Source of the DNA: Watersipora subatra
Lineage: Eukaryota > Bryozoa > Gymnolaemata > Cheilostomatida > Watersiporidae
NCBI RefSeq assembly: GCF_963576615.1
Contig: NC_088717.1
Location: 40,006,302 to 40,070,301 of the forward strand
Reading direction: 5' to 3'
Length of the DNA stretch: 64,000 nucleotides
Shown here: positions 1-10,939 of the stretch, piece by piece
Position numbering within the stretch: position 1 is the stretch's first letter
Layout: each line of letters opens with the position of its first letter
Translations under genes and position numbers: made by a program
The notes under the pieces: model-generated
Database searches by the model: none
What the model was told of the DNA's origin: nothing
Seen by the model: the letters and a program-made list of their open reading frames with translations, nothing else

Positions 1-211
1 TTACCTATCAAATAAATCCAGCTAAGCGAGGCCATACCACCAAAACGGTGAAAATCTTTATCACACCAGTGTGGTTATCTCAAGGCAGCCACGAAAGCGC
101 TTGATCAATCTTGACATTGGCTATTATTTCCATACCAGTGGAGAAAGCAAAACAAAGGATGAATCGTCTTTTAACAGATCCTAAATCTAATGCAAATGAA
201 ACTTAGGCTAC
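1..211. other. intron sequence at left edge, no feature seen
   Basis: This lies beyond the splice donor at 206-211 of the minus-strand RNF31-like gene and is read as the following intron. The next exon must be outside the window. Nothing else was recognised. Confidence 0.4.
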
Positions 212-566
212 CTGGAAGTTGAGTTCGTTGCTGGACAGCTGGACTTGCAGGGTCTTTTGCGTTGGAAGTCGATAGTTTATTTTGTCGTGGAGCAGGAACA
301 GGTCGGGCAGCAGCCTTAGGAACAGCAGATTTCTTGTCTTTATCTTTAATTGTGGATCTAGCCGGTGCCACAGGAGGTGGAGTTTGATTTGTGGGTTTGG
401 AAATGAGCTTAGGGGCAATGGGTTTAGGGGCAATGGGTTTAGGGGCAATGGGTTTAGGGGCAATGGGTGGTGACTGTTGCTTATAATTAGGTATTTCTTT
501 GTACGGGTGGTTTCCTCTTTTAGGATTCTTAACATGCCACTTGTCGTTACATTTGTCACACCATGC
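212..566 (-). CDS. RNF31: RNF31-like exon 6, end of zinc finger and proline-rich linker
   Basis: Acceptor TTCTATTGTAG, donor CCAG/GTAGCC. Begins AWCDKCNDKWHVKNPKRGNH, completing the zinc finger, then a linker with four PIAPK copies (15-bp repeat at about 404-472) and a basic Ser/Pro stretch. No folded domain is visible in the rest. Confidence 0.5.
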
Positions 567-3500
567 CTACAATAGAAGAGTGAACTAGAAAGTGGAGGCA
601 TCTGGTTCTAAAGAGATCTCCAAATTGGCTCCAGAATTGTTAGAACCAATATTGAAAAGAGAAATCAATGAAAATATCTTCCTTCAGAATGAACAGACGA
701 CAACAATAACAATGTGTACTTTTATATTTTAAATAACTTTTATATTCATAAAACACTTTAAAAATTCATTTTTAAAAGGAAAAATACCGCTTATGTCAAA
801 CTTACATCAATGATATACAGCCCCCCAAGGATAGCCGACGGCTCTCATATGGGCGGGGTTTAATGATGGAGCTCTGTTGGGATGAACCCGAACACGGCAC
901 CCGAACAAACAAATATGCTGAATAAAGCCTCCTGTAAATTTACAAATACTATGAACTGTAGTGGTTATTTTACTTATCTGTTGAATTCATTTTGTTGTCA
1001 AATAAATACAGTATTCCAATATTGTCACCATTATGATCAGCCAGTTGCCATTCGCAAGCATTCGTGATATTAATAGTCACCATCGTAAAACAGCCCAAAT
1101 TCGGTTTTGTATTTAGATTTTGAGTATAAAAACTACACTGCACAGCTTTGCCTGCTGTCCCATCTTATTGGCCAGATAAAGCAATGTGAGAACGATGAAA
1201 CACTTTGTCATTTTCTATTAAGGGTGGCAACATATTAATCAAAAACTAGGAAAAAAGGCCGTTGTTCGGGTAATTTCGGGTAAAGTATATTCAACTTTAA
1301 GCATAGATTACGACCTTTACCAATTTTAAAATTACTAAAAATAGGTAATTTGAAATGTTTTATTTTGCATGGACCCATTATTTTGGTTAGGTATCACCCC
1401 TACATTGTAGAAATTCAAGGTTTGCTATTATGAAACGCGGGTCTACTGACTGAATGAGCGAATGAACGATAACAGCGAGTCATGTTTTCCAAAACCTAAC
1501 AAAGCAACTTGACCGCCACGCGAGAGTTGTGTTTGCTCCGAAACCCAGGCTAGCACAATCCTAACTGAGCTCCATCATTAAACCCCCCCCCCCTATATGA
1601 TAGCCGTCGGCTATCCTTGGGGGCTGTATATCATTGCTTACATTCAATGATATTAGAGCAATGGTAGCAGCTATAAATCATCAAAATTCCTATGATTAGG
1701 TCGAAGTGAAATATAAGTTATTTTTAACATGCAATGAGTTTTGGTTTTAGGTTAAGATTAGAATGAAATGCAGGCGCAGGTGCCCCTAACATGAGCTGAC
1801 ATGTCTAAGCTTGACCCATGACAAGTTTTGATACCTGCCTATTCAGTAGTGAGTAGAATCATTTACAGCATAAAACTGCAGCCTCTGCCCTCTTTCACAC
1901 TTAATTTCTCGCTGGTATAACAATAATAATTGCATACATTTAAAATGTCTGTGTCGAGTTACTGATTTTAAAACGTCCAAAAATGTTGTCACAGTAACAT
2001 AGCAGGATGTGCAAAGATCTCAACAAAGTATGATTGAAATTTCATATTGTTCTGCAAGATTGAACTGGAAAAATCTGGCCGGCTTGTAGAGCCCTAAGTT
2101 TGATGAGTATCATTACATGCACTTCGCAATGATATGCAATACTACAAATATGGAACACAAAAGCCTGCTTGAAAAGAAATCCAAGTACACTTAGTGATTA
2201 ATAAAATTCTTTGAGTGTTTGTTAAAACAAGCATATTAACAGGAGTTATCTGTTCTACCGCAGACTTGGCATTACATACACGCCTTTGAGGAAGGAGGAA
2301 ATGCATTTGAGGAGGAAATGAACCAATCAAAATATAAGCCGATCCCACAGAGAGGTTCAGAACAATTGTACATTTGCTCCAAGTCTGACTTTCAACTTAA
2401 CAAGGAAATAAAATAGATACAACAAACCTTTCCTTCACATTCACTACTGCTACAGAGAAACCTAGCAGGCTTGGAGCATATTTCACATGTTGATTCAGTA
2501 TCAATGGTTTTGATTGGTCCTTCTTTCTTCAGCTCTGACCTCACTGGTAACACTGCTGGTCGCTCCCTCTTGATACCTAGTGTGACCTCAACGAAGGCTA
2601 AACCAAACATAAAATCAAATCATCAATCCTAACATTACGAAAAAATTAGGTAGTTTTTGACTTGAGGCGGCCAACCTCCAACAAATATCTAAGGTTGGTG
2701 ATTTTCACCAGACATATATGTGGCTGAACAAAGGAAACCTAACGGCCAATACAGAGTCGCTAATCATGGCAGCCCAGGAGCAAGTGCTCCCAACAAGGCA
2801 ACTCCAAACAAAAATCTATCACACTAGAGACGATCCTAGATTCAGATTGTGCAAAGATGCACCTGAGACCATCCAACACATCATCAGTGGATGCAAGCAG
2901 CTAGCAGGAAACGCATACACTGAGAGGCATAACCATGTCGCAGGTGTTGTCTATAGAAGTCTATGTGATGAGTATGGCCTTAATAAACCACAACACTGGT
3001 GGAAAGCTCCTGGTAAGGTAAATGAAAATGACCGCGCTAAGATCCTCTGGGACTTCTACATCCGAACTGACAAGCATGTCCTAGCAAACCAATCAGATAT
3101 AGTGGTGGTAGACAAGGAGAACAAGAGGGCTACTATAATAGATATAGCAGTACCCAATGACTACAATATAGCCAGCAAAGAAAAAGAAAAGGTAGAGAAA
3201 TATCTCCCTCTTGGCGAAGAGATTGAAAAATGCTGGGATATAAGAACAACTGTAATCCCAGTAGTCATTGGGGCACTGGGCGCAATAACACCGGCGCATA
3301 AAATGTGGCTTGCCCAAATACCAACAGCAATCAACTCAGGTGAGTTGCAGAAAAGTGCGCTACTGGAAACAGCTAAGATCTTGAGGCGAGTGCTCAAATT
3401 CCCAGGTCTCTGGTAGGAGACCCGAGTTAGAGCAGAATTTACCACCCATACGGGTTATCCGGAGTATACATAAGCATATATATATAAATATATATGTATA

Positions 3501-6500
3501 TATATAAAAATATATGTATAATATATATATATATATATAAATGCTTTGCAACACTATAAATAAGCAAATACTGGTAGAAAGGACCAAGCGAGAGCAAACT
3601 TAGTTAATTTTAAACAATTGCTTAATCGATGAGTTGTATGTCAGAGTTGTAATAGCTAGAAATGAGCATGAAAACAGCTCAAATGTTAAAAGAGTGGTAA
3701 TCACATCCAAATCAAGACTCAGCGATATGTTTTTCACAAATATTAATCATACAACTGTCTTTTTATTGGTCACATCTAGCCATATGCCTCTACATTATCA
3801 CAACCTAAGATATGACTTGAAATTAAATCAGATTGAGAGAAGCGACAACTTTTCTTGTAAAACAAATTATCTTGATTTAACTGTGACCTAGCAAAGTTTA
3901 TCTTGATTTGAATGTGACCTAGAAAAGATTATCTTGATTCCAATATGACCTAGAAAAGATTATCTTAATTTGAATGTGACCTAGAAAAGATTATCTTTAT
4001 TTGAATGTGACCTAGAAAAGTGGTGCAGTCTAAAAGGGACACTTTTGATAAATCACCTTTTTACGCTATCAAGCAAATTCTGATTCTTGTAATAATAATA
4101 TCACTATTATTGACTACATGATATACATTTGAGTTGACTGCCTATATAACCATACAAATTTGCTGAAAATTACCCCGAAGTACAAGGAGATCTGAACAGA
4201 CTTTTATTGTTTTGTCTATACTGTAATTTCCATTCCGGAATATGTAGCTTTCTCCAATCTGTCTGTAGCCAATTGCCTCTAGCACCAAATTGTGTGAGGG
4301 ATAAGGAGAGACGTACTCTTCATATATATGGTTGCTTAGCATAATCGTCTAGAAAAAAGACCAATTTATCAGTTAGTGCAATGATGGATAAAGAATATGA
4401 TTTAGGCCTATACAATGATGGATAGAATATAGGTCAAATGACTGACCAAAACCTGAATAACAATCAAAAGCGATCAAAAATGGGAACTAGAAAAAATATG
4501 ATACAATTCTAACTTGTACTTACACCCTAACAGAAAAGAGTCTGATGAGATAGAGTGTGAATATATCGGACTACAAGGTTCTATAACCAATATTGTCAAA
4601 AACGAAATGCAGGCATTGCATAGAATATAGAGATTTGGATAACAAAGGGAAGTGCCTGCAAGTTTGCCAGCGCCTTTCATGGGTCTCTTCTCACAAGCCT
4701 ATCAGTTCTAGTACATGAACATAGCTAACAACAGATATCAATAGATCTCATGAAAAACAAAATGTTCTAGCGATAAACCATCTCATGATTTGAGAAGCGT
4801 GTTTGCTGATAATAAAGTAGAAATAACTTTTTTATATCTTTCTTCATTTGTTCCCATTTTCATTCTACTAACTCTTTTTCTCAATTTATTGCACTGTCTC
4901 GTCTCTTTAACATCTCATCCCCTTATCAGCTCATACCCTTATCATTTTCGTTCCCGTATCATCTTGTCACCTTATTAATTTGCTTCCTCACCATTTTGCA
5001 GATCAATAATATTTACAAGAGAGAAAGTAGATCTTTTAATCTACCTCACGCTCATATTAAATTTGTAGATCATATTTGTACCCTCACAGTACAAAGACTT
5101 GATAAATGCAAAAATGGATCATGATCCTTTTACCAATAACGTAAACGTTATAGCGAACTCAATTTAAAGAAACTGATAATATAAAGAACACAACTCCGGA
5201 ATATAATTGGAGCAACTTTCAACCATACATGGGACATATTAGGTACCAGGGCGTCATAGCGCCTGCTTGTATTACAAATTCCTTTTTATAAAATTAACCA
5301 GTAATAATGCTAACATACCTCCCAGAAGCCTTCAGGTCTCATATGTTTTGGCTTTAAGAGTGTAGCAGTGTAGCTAGCAAGTCTCTTAACGCATTCTACA
5401 AATTTCTTGTCCCACATACCAGCATTGTCATGAAAGAATTGTTTTACTTCATCTGTATAGAGAAGCTGGTCTCTGGCGTCCTTCTGAAAGTTGATACCAA
5501 AATGGAATAGTGGACATTGCGTAGCCTTATGAAGAGCAGCCTCATAATAGAGGCGCGTGTTTAAGGGTAAATTTAGATTCATCCAATTGTGTAATACAGA
5601 GATATTTGTGGTATGACTGGGAGATGTATAGTCAAAAAGAATAGATTTATAATATACATAGGTTTATAGGTTTCAAAACAATTTTAAAATACAATTTTAT
5701 AATGAGCGTACAGTTATGCGTGTAATGTCATAGCTATAGGAGTGGAGTCATACACAGAGGTACATAATCCTACGATAACTCACAATTTACTCATAAAAGC
5801 ACAACGATATAGGCCAATGCATAAACATACAGATACGTATACAGTTATAGAGAGTTGTTTGCAAGTATTCTTAAGCAAGCACAGCAATTTAGAAAAGAAA
5901 ATGTATAGCCATGAAAGAGCAAAACTATTTTATACAGGCAACGGAGAGCATTGAGAGAGCCCTAAAAAGCAATGCCTATCTATGTAAGGTAACAGTCTAA
6001 ACATATCAGAAAGCACATCTTCACAGGCACACGAACAAAACTACACAAGTGAACTGACATATTGCAAGCTATGAAATTTAATTTTAAAGTATGCGAGCTT
6101 ATGCGCACCAATTGAAAACAAATTTTAAGTTGATTGATAACAGGAAAACAATAATAGAATCAAAAAGACCAATGAGTGAGATCTATTGCTTAAGTGAGCC
6201 ACATATTTAGAAACTTGTGTATACTTGTTGCTCTTTACTTGTTTGAACTTTACACGGACTTCAATAAAACTCACCTAGCTTCATCGTGAATGACTAGTTA
6301 GCAAGTTATTAACAGTCAATTCTCCACAAAACCATATTTTTATGAATGATAAGACAGCGTATTATATAAGCTTTTTAGCTTTATAGGCTGTAAACAACTT
6401 TGCTGCAAATAAACTGAGATTAAAACTCAACATAAAAAACACTTCTTCTAAAGCTTTAGAAGTGCTTGTAAGGCAGAAGTTGAAGAATTTGCTTTTTTCA

Positions 6501-7731
6501 AATTATTAAACTTGTATACAGTTACTGAACTTTCAATCAAAAGCAGATAATTGTTTACGATCATACATGCATATTAGCACTTATGAGCAGAAGGAACAAT
6601 GAACAAAATGTTTACAACAAAAGTTTGATACTCGTTGAAATAACAGGATTTTGTGTTTTTTATCCATTACAACCTATTGATCAGTTTTTATGTTTTATAC
6701 CGATCTGGCAACCCAACCAATTGGTTATTTATTATTACAGCTCAAGTTAACACATGATCTATGCTTCTCAAGCATGACCGTGAGAACAAAAATCAAGCTA
6801 TTTGACATTACTTACAGAAAAGAGTAGGGATATTACTTTCAACATTGTAATTCATCAGAGGATTAGGCCAAGGAAACATTTTTCCCTACCTTTGTGAGGT
6901 CACTGGGGTCTGAGAGATAGTTGTGTAGTATATCACACGCGTCTTCAATATCCACCCTTCTCAGGCAAGTCATAACATCTTCTTGAACAACTGGTAAAAT
7001 ATAATCGATCGACTCCTACTATACAATTTTACAGTGGTATATAAAGATAGTCATCAATCACTTGTAAGTCATAAAATTTATTGTATCCTTTCTCTTGGTG
7101 CATACTCAAAACGACTTCTGAAGCTTTTAACTTTTGCTTAGAAACTCCAAAGATATTGATGTTTATGCATGTCCAAAATGACTATGACAAGAGTGATAAT
7201 AAAATGTACTGAGTGCAACACACAAAAAAAGAAAATGTAAGATAAAAAAACACAAAATGCTGGCCTTGAAGTTTCAAAACAGTTTATAGCTAAACGTCAG
7301 ATAAAATTTATAAAAGTTTTATTGCAGACTCTAATAATTGTCGTATCCATACCCATATATGAAGTAATTCTTTTGGAAAATAAGAAAAATTTTAAATACC
7401 GAGTAGTTCTTTCACTGATATAATAAGTAGGCCTACATACAACATACAAATAAATTGGTCTATGCTCAGTCAACAATTGTGATTAGTAAAATGCAACATA
7501 ATTGTGAATTTCAAGAGAAAACCTGACTATCCTCTTTCTATATGAGAGCTTAATACTTTATGACTGATGCTGCAGAACTCCAAAGCTCTACCTCATTGAC
7601 ACAAATACATTTTGGAAAACAGTCATACTTTAGTTTCTTTCATGCGTTATCTTTTAACATTCCAAGCAAGGTGAGTTGTTCTTTAACTACGACTTTGAAT
7701 TATTGGGCATACCTTTAAGGAACTCCGACAT
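212..7731 (-). CDS. RNF31: RNF31/HOIP-like E3 ubiquitin ligase, 5' half (partial, six exons read)
   Basis: HOIP is the catalytic subunit of the cytosolic LUBAC complex, which builds linear ubiquitin chains; its PUB domain binds OTULIN, SPATA2 and p97. Exons seen, in order of translation: 7731-7713 (ATG), 6990-6890, about 5582-5319, 4348-4174, 2597-2428 and 566-212. All have GT donors and, except the third, AG acceptors that keep phase. The PUB core is split between the exons at 5.3 and 4.2 kb (a NLPLNTRLYYEAA segment, then a FWE/TIML junction and VLEAIGYRQ). A B-box-like zinc finger spans the 2.4 and 0.5 kb exons (CEICSKPARFLC, then CDKCNDKWHVK ending near an RGNH). A proline-rich linker follows. 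NZF, UBA and RBR domains would lie to the left, outside the window. PUB is also found in PNGase, SPATA2 and UBXN6, but PUB followed by this zinc finger points to HOIP. The family call is my recognition and was not searched. Confidence 0.5.
808..1636. mobile_element. non-autonomous DNA transposon, copy 1 (7-bp target duplication)
   Basis: Ends are inverted repeats of about 75 bp beginning CAATGATATACAGCC, and the target CTTACAT is duplicated at 801-807 and 1637-1643. A second copy lies at 35543-36398. The flanks (about 750-807 and 1637-1745) match a transposon-free copy of the same host repeat at about 49300-49440, which serves as an empty site. Confidence 0.8.
2428..2597 (-). CDS. RNF31: RNF31-like exon 5, start of zinc finger
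   Basis: Acceptor TTGGTTTAG, donor AAG/GTTTGT. Carries the first cysteines of a B-box-like finger (CEICSKPARFLC, then SECEGK). Phase 1 in, phase 0 out. Confidence 0.5.
2718..3416 (+). pseudogene. 5'-truncated non-LTR retrotransposon, C-terminal zinc knuckle and endonuclease-like region
   Basis: An open 232-codon frame corresponds to the C-terminus of a LINE polyprotein. It has a CCHC-type knuckle (CKDAPETIQHIISGC) followed by a restriction-like endonuclease-style region (SDIVVVDKENKRATIIDIAVP, split here as SDIVVVDKENK and IDIAVP) and ends RVLKFPGLW. This arrangement is known from non-LTR elements that carry a C-terminal PD-(D/E)xK nuclease, as in the R2 group. The reverse transcriptase is missing, so this is a 5'-truncated insertion in an intron of the RNF31-like gene, on the opposite strand. 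The frame is intact, so it is young. A 3' UTR of about 60 bp runs into a TA-rich tail. Confidence 0.75.
3477..3540. repeat. TA microsatellite, likely 3' tail of the LINE
   Basis: Alternating TATATA/ATATGTATA tract about 60 bp after the LINE stop codon. Confidence 0.7.
3867..4020. repeat. 31-bp minisatellite, five copies
   Basis: Five imperfect units, each with a TGTGACCTAGAAAAGATTAT core. Intronic. Confidence 0.85.
4174..4348 (-). CDS. RNF31: RNF31-like exon 4, second half of PUB domain
   Basis: Acceptor TTTTTTCTAG, donor GGG/GTAATT, phase 0 in and phase 1 out. Contains VLEAIGYRQIGESYIF, the typical end of a PUB domain (helix, then a GY-containing strand). Confidence 0.5.
5319..5582 (-). 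CDS. RNF31: RNF31-like exon 3, first half of PUB domain
   Basis: Open from an internal ATG at 5582 to a GAG/GTATGT donor. It contains NLPLNTRLYYEAALHK and a helix ending in RPEGFWE, matching the beginning of PUB domains. The nearest upstream AG (CCCAG at about 5620) is out of phase with exon 2, so a further small exon or a different acceptor is likely; the 5' limit is provisional. Confidence 0.5.
5583..6889. other. intron, nothing specific seen
   Basis: AT-rich intron of the RNF31-like gene. A small exon may be hidden here because the phases of the neighbouring exons do not match; none could be placed with confidence. Confidence 0.4.
6890..6990 (-). CDS. RNF31: RNF31-like exon 2
   Basis: This 101-bp exon lies between a TTTTACCAG acceptor and an AAG/GTAGGG donor. 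It reads VQEDVMTCLRRVDIEDACDI onward, a helical segment just upstream of the PUB domain. It ends in phase 0. Confidence 0.45.
7713..7731 (-). CDS. RNF31: RNF31-like exon with start codon
   Basis: Starts MSEFLK. The ATG is at 7729-7731 and the exon ends in AAA-G before a GTATGC donor. The phase-1 end joins cleanly to the exon at 6990. An AG at about 7775 suggests a preceding non-coding exon. Confidence 0.45.
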
Positions 7732-7774
7732 CTTGCAATCTCTCTAGCGTAGCCTGGTATTAGATTCCAACCTA

Positions 7775-8397
7775 CAATAGTGTGACTTCAATGTAATGAA
7801 GTACGACAAAACTTTCATTTAGTGTTAACATCAAGTAATACTGTCAATATTAAATACCTTTGTACAGTAATTACCTTTTTACTACATTTACAGTATGGCT
7901 AATTAGATGAGTGCATTTGCAACTTACCGGAAGTGATTTATTTTCACTAGTAAATAGGTGTTGCGGATGGCATTTTATAATTAGTATTTCGGCATATTAC
8001 TGTTTTGTATAACGAGTGTCGCTTACTACTAATATATAAGCGGGCATGTGCACGGCCTTCTTTAAATTGGCCATGCCCAAAAAGACACACAAATAAATAC
8101 CAAAGTGTAATGTTAAACTCTATACTGCGTCTGTGGCCTAGAGCACTGAATCTCCCTCTTCATACCATAATTACACAAATGGTTACATGATGTTTATTTC
8201 TGGCATCTCTTTACCGACGCAAACTCTTGAACTGACTGTCATCAAACTGAATATAAGTTATAACACAGTATTATTCAACTAGTGTAAAATTTAGCTAACA
8301 TACAAAGCTGAGAAGATAGCCCTTATGACCAATAAATATATAGTTAGAGCATTTGCCGTTTCTTTTCTTGATGAACGTCAAATCAGTATGCATACAT
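7775..8397. other. region upstream of the RNF31-like gene
   Basis: No convincing coding or repeat structure. It may contain a promoter or an untranslated exon of the minus-strand gene. Confidence 0.3.
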
Positions 8398-8580
8398 ACC
8401 TGGCAACTCTCACGCATTGGGCGTGAGACTCACGCAATCAACCCAAAGAAAAAATGAAAATGTCTGAGAAATGCGTGAGATTTTTGCCCCAATTTCCACA
8501 ACTTTATATATACTATCATTGATACATCAACTGCCCCAAAACCAAATCTCACGCATTGCCCCACTCTTGGGTTGGCAGGT
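8398..8580. mobile_element. small inverted-repeat element (MITE)
   Basis: The ends are ACCTGGCAACTC and GGGTTGGCAGGT in inverted orientation, followed inward on both sides by CTCACGCATTG-type repeats. Length about 183 bp. Confidence 0.6.
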
Positions 8581-9148
8581 TTGTTAATGCATATGTAACA
8601 GCATTATCAACAAAATATAATGCAGCCAATATAAACTTTTCTAACTATAACTAGAAATCTCTAACGTGAAAGTAAACCACCTGAACTCGAGCAGATGTTC
8701 TTCTTGCAAACAGAAACTGTAGAAATATTGTGGAATTCCCCACGCAGAAACTGCGGATATTGCGACTGAGAGTTGAAAGCCGATAGATAGAGGCGCTGTG
8801 AGATGTCACGTGAGTACGATACACTAACTGTAACGCGTGCTATGATTTTGTATCCTGTGACATTTCTGACCCGAAAACAGTAATTGAACTTTTGGCGACA
8901 GTCGATAGGGGCGACAAGCACTTAGACAAAAACTTTGGTTCAAAGGCGACAGCTTCAGACGAAAGGGCGACACGGTGGACAAATAGGGACAACTCCAAAC
9001 TGAAAGGAGACAAATTGGTTTGCTGTTTGGTTGAACAGTAGCCTACTATACTGACAACCTATGATATTCTGTCACCATATGCAGTACTTACATATATTTT
9101 TGAAGCGTAGTTTTGACAGTTGTAGAAATTATTTGATATATTGTAACT
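8581..9148. other. repeat-derived spacer
   Basis: No gene seen. A segment at about 8941-8975 (AAAGGCGACAGCTTCAGACG) recurs in inverted orientation at about 27885-27920, so part of this is a dispersed repeat. Confidence 0.4.
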
Positions 9149-9345
9149 ATGGCATTGATTTGGGATTGTACAGTTGGTTCCCTTAGTAGCGATGCGATGG
9201 ATATCCTGCATTTTCAAGGAAAAGACTTTTTAGTAGTGGTAGATTTTTTCCCTCACTACCCAGAGTTGAGAATGATTACAAAGAAAACTGCAGGTGATGT
9301 TATTCAAGCTCCTATGGAGATAGTTGCTGATAACATGCCTTTTAG
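9149..9345 (+). pseudogene. LTR-retrotransposon integrase fragment
   Basis: The frame contains DILHFQGKDFLVVVDFFPHY followed by ELRMITKKTAGDVI and then VADNMPF, the order found in the Ty3/gypsy integrase catalytic core (first Asp region and the ADN of the second Asp). The spacing is too short and the glutamate region is missing, so it is a deleted relic. The first about 45 bp recur near 25560 on the other side of the Polinton. Confidence 0.6.
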
Positions 9346-9479
9346 TACAGGGGTTCCCAACCTTTTTCATTCAATTCCCCTTTTTGCCTTTGCATAAATT
9401 TGATTTCCCCCCCCCCCCCCCGCACTTTCAACTCACATGACTACAAACAAAAGATACAAATTGTACTCCCAACTATATA

Positions 9480-9830
9480 TATTTCTCAAACTTGGTCGTA
9501 TGTGTACTCGTCGTTTCGATTGTCCAGCTATAGCTATTATTTTAGCACTGAGCCCACACGTTACGAAGCCCCGGTTAGGAAATTTCGATCTAAGGCGTTA
9601 TCATATTTGATATACCATAACCACATGCTAATTATTTTAGCAAAGCGTCTACATTTTACGATGCCGTTAAGAAATTTTTTTCTCAAGGTTCAATTGCTAT
9701 ATATGGGGTGAAGGCCAATTCTTCTTATGCGTACATTTATAGAAAGAGCTTTGACATTCTCTCTCTCCGTTCGGTCAGACAAAGACAGCACGATCTCATT
9801 TTTACATTTGCGCCAGAATCGTTTGCGTAG
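9480..9830. repeat. dispersed repeat, also at the right edge of the window
   Basis: Shares a diverged run of sequence with about 63730-63990, including CGTTCGGTCAGACAAAGACA and the phrase around AAGGTTCAAT. Both copies are in the same orientation. Family unknown. Confidence 0.55.
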
Positions 9831-10084
9831 TTAAGTGAAATAAATTATTCATGCATTATAATAATGTATAATAAATTATAGTAGCATTGTACAGTATTGT
9901 TTTTATGTACCAGCCCATATCAGTAAATTAAACACTTGAAAATTTTCTGCCTATGTAGGTTCTTCTGTCTCTTCAACTTCCTTGTCACCATTAAATGGCT
10001 GCTTCTCTTGAACGCTGATCCTGTGCATGGTCTTTAACTTCTTCAAGTCGTCAGTTCCTCCTTGTGCTTGCTTTAATAGAGTTC

Positions 10085-10215
10085 TTGTTTTATAATAATA
10101 ATTGCAATTGTTGATTGGTTGCGACCATATCCTTTGGCAATATTAACAATACGAGCGCCTTCTTCCTATTTATTTATGACCTCCAACTTTGTTGAAGAGG
10201 AAATGATTTTTCCTC
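10085..10215 (-). pseudogene. Tigger/pogo transposase N-terminal HTH relic
   Basis: On the minus strand the frame reads KLEVINK, a stop, then EEGARIVNIAKGYGRNQSTI, the CENP-B/pogo-type helix-turn-helix. It has an in-frame stop and is truncated. A matching Tigger-type terminus lies at 25352-25374, across the Polinton, so both belong to one element that the Polinton split. Confidence 0.65.
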
Positions 10216-10448
10216 CGTCTTGTAACGTTTGTAGCAGTCATAGAATTTATAGCTAACAAATTAAATATAGAAACTTGTAGTTATATACACATGCGGAATT
10301 AAACTTTTATAGTAAAAAGGAGTATAACGATAAAAATGAATACTTGCTCTCGCTTATGTACTTTTCAAAAAATTTCTCACGTGGAATGTTGACTTGAGAG
10401 AAGTCGGTCATCGTGTCTGTTCTAAACGTTGTAAAAATATTTTCGACA

Positions 10449-10454
10449 AACCGC
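10449..10454. repeat. target-site duplication, left copy
   Basis: AACCGC, identical to 25179-25184. Six bp is the usual duplication length for Polintons. Confidence 0.9.
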
Positions 10455-10564
10455 AGTAGTATGTGAATTAACTATTCTGGACCAGAATTTTCGCCCTGGC
10501 AATTTTTGTCTAAAGATGAAAAAATCTAGAATTTTAGATAGTATTTTAAAAGTTTTTTAAAAGT

Positions 10565-10591
10565 TTTCAAAATCCTTGGGATTTTGAAAAA
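10565..10591. repeat. palindrome inside the terminal repeat
   Basis: Arms TTTTCAAAATCC and GGATTTTGAAAA around a 3-base centre. The centre reads TTG here and CAA in the aligned right repeat, as if the hairpin had been flipped. Confidence 0.8.
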
Positions 10592-10716
10592 TGGAGAATG
10601 TGAGAAATTTGTACGGAGAGAAGGTACGGCTGCCAAAGAGCACGCGACTGCAGGACCTAAGTGCTGGTCACGCTTGCCATTTGTACCTTTATTATACAAA
10701 ATTCTTTAAACCATGA
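10591..10716 (+). pseudogene. decayed copy of the polymerase gene start within the terminal repeat
   Basis: Begins MENVRNLYG, compared with MENVKNLYG at the true polymerase start (24650, minus strand), then diverges into a 41-codon frame. A second, weaker relic beginning MERVRNRHG starts at 10775. Both are mirrored in the right terminal repeat. Unlikely to encode a functional protein. Confidence 0.6.
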
Positions 10717-10939
10717 GAACTCAAAATCAGATACACAAACTCATGCTGATTTAAAAAAAATGGATATTAAAAATTCAAAAATAAAATGGAGAGAGTTAGA
10801 AACAGGCACGGCTGTCACCTAAGTGACACGTGACTGCAGGACCTTTCGGTGCTGGTCACGCTTGCTTTTTTTGCACCTATTTATTATACAAAATTCTTTA
10901 AACCTCTGATTGTCTATTTATTATACGCTTGACTGAACA

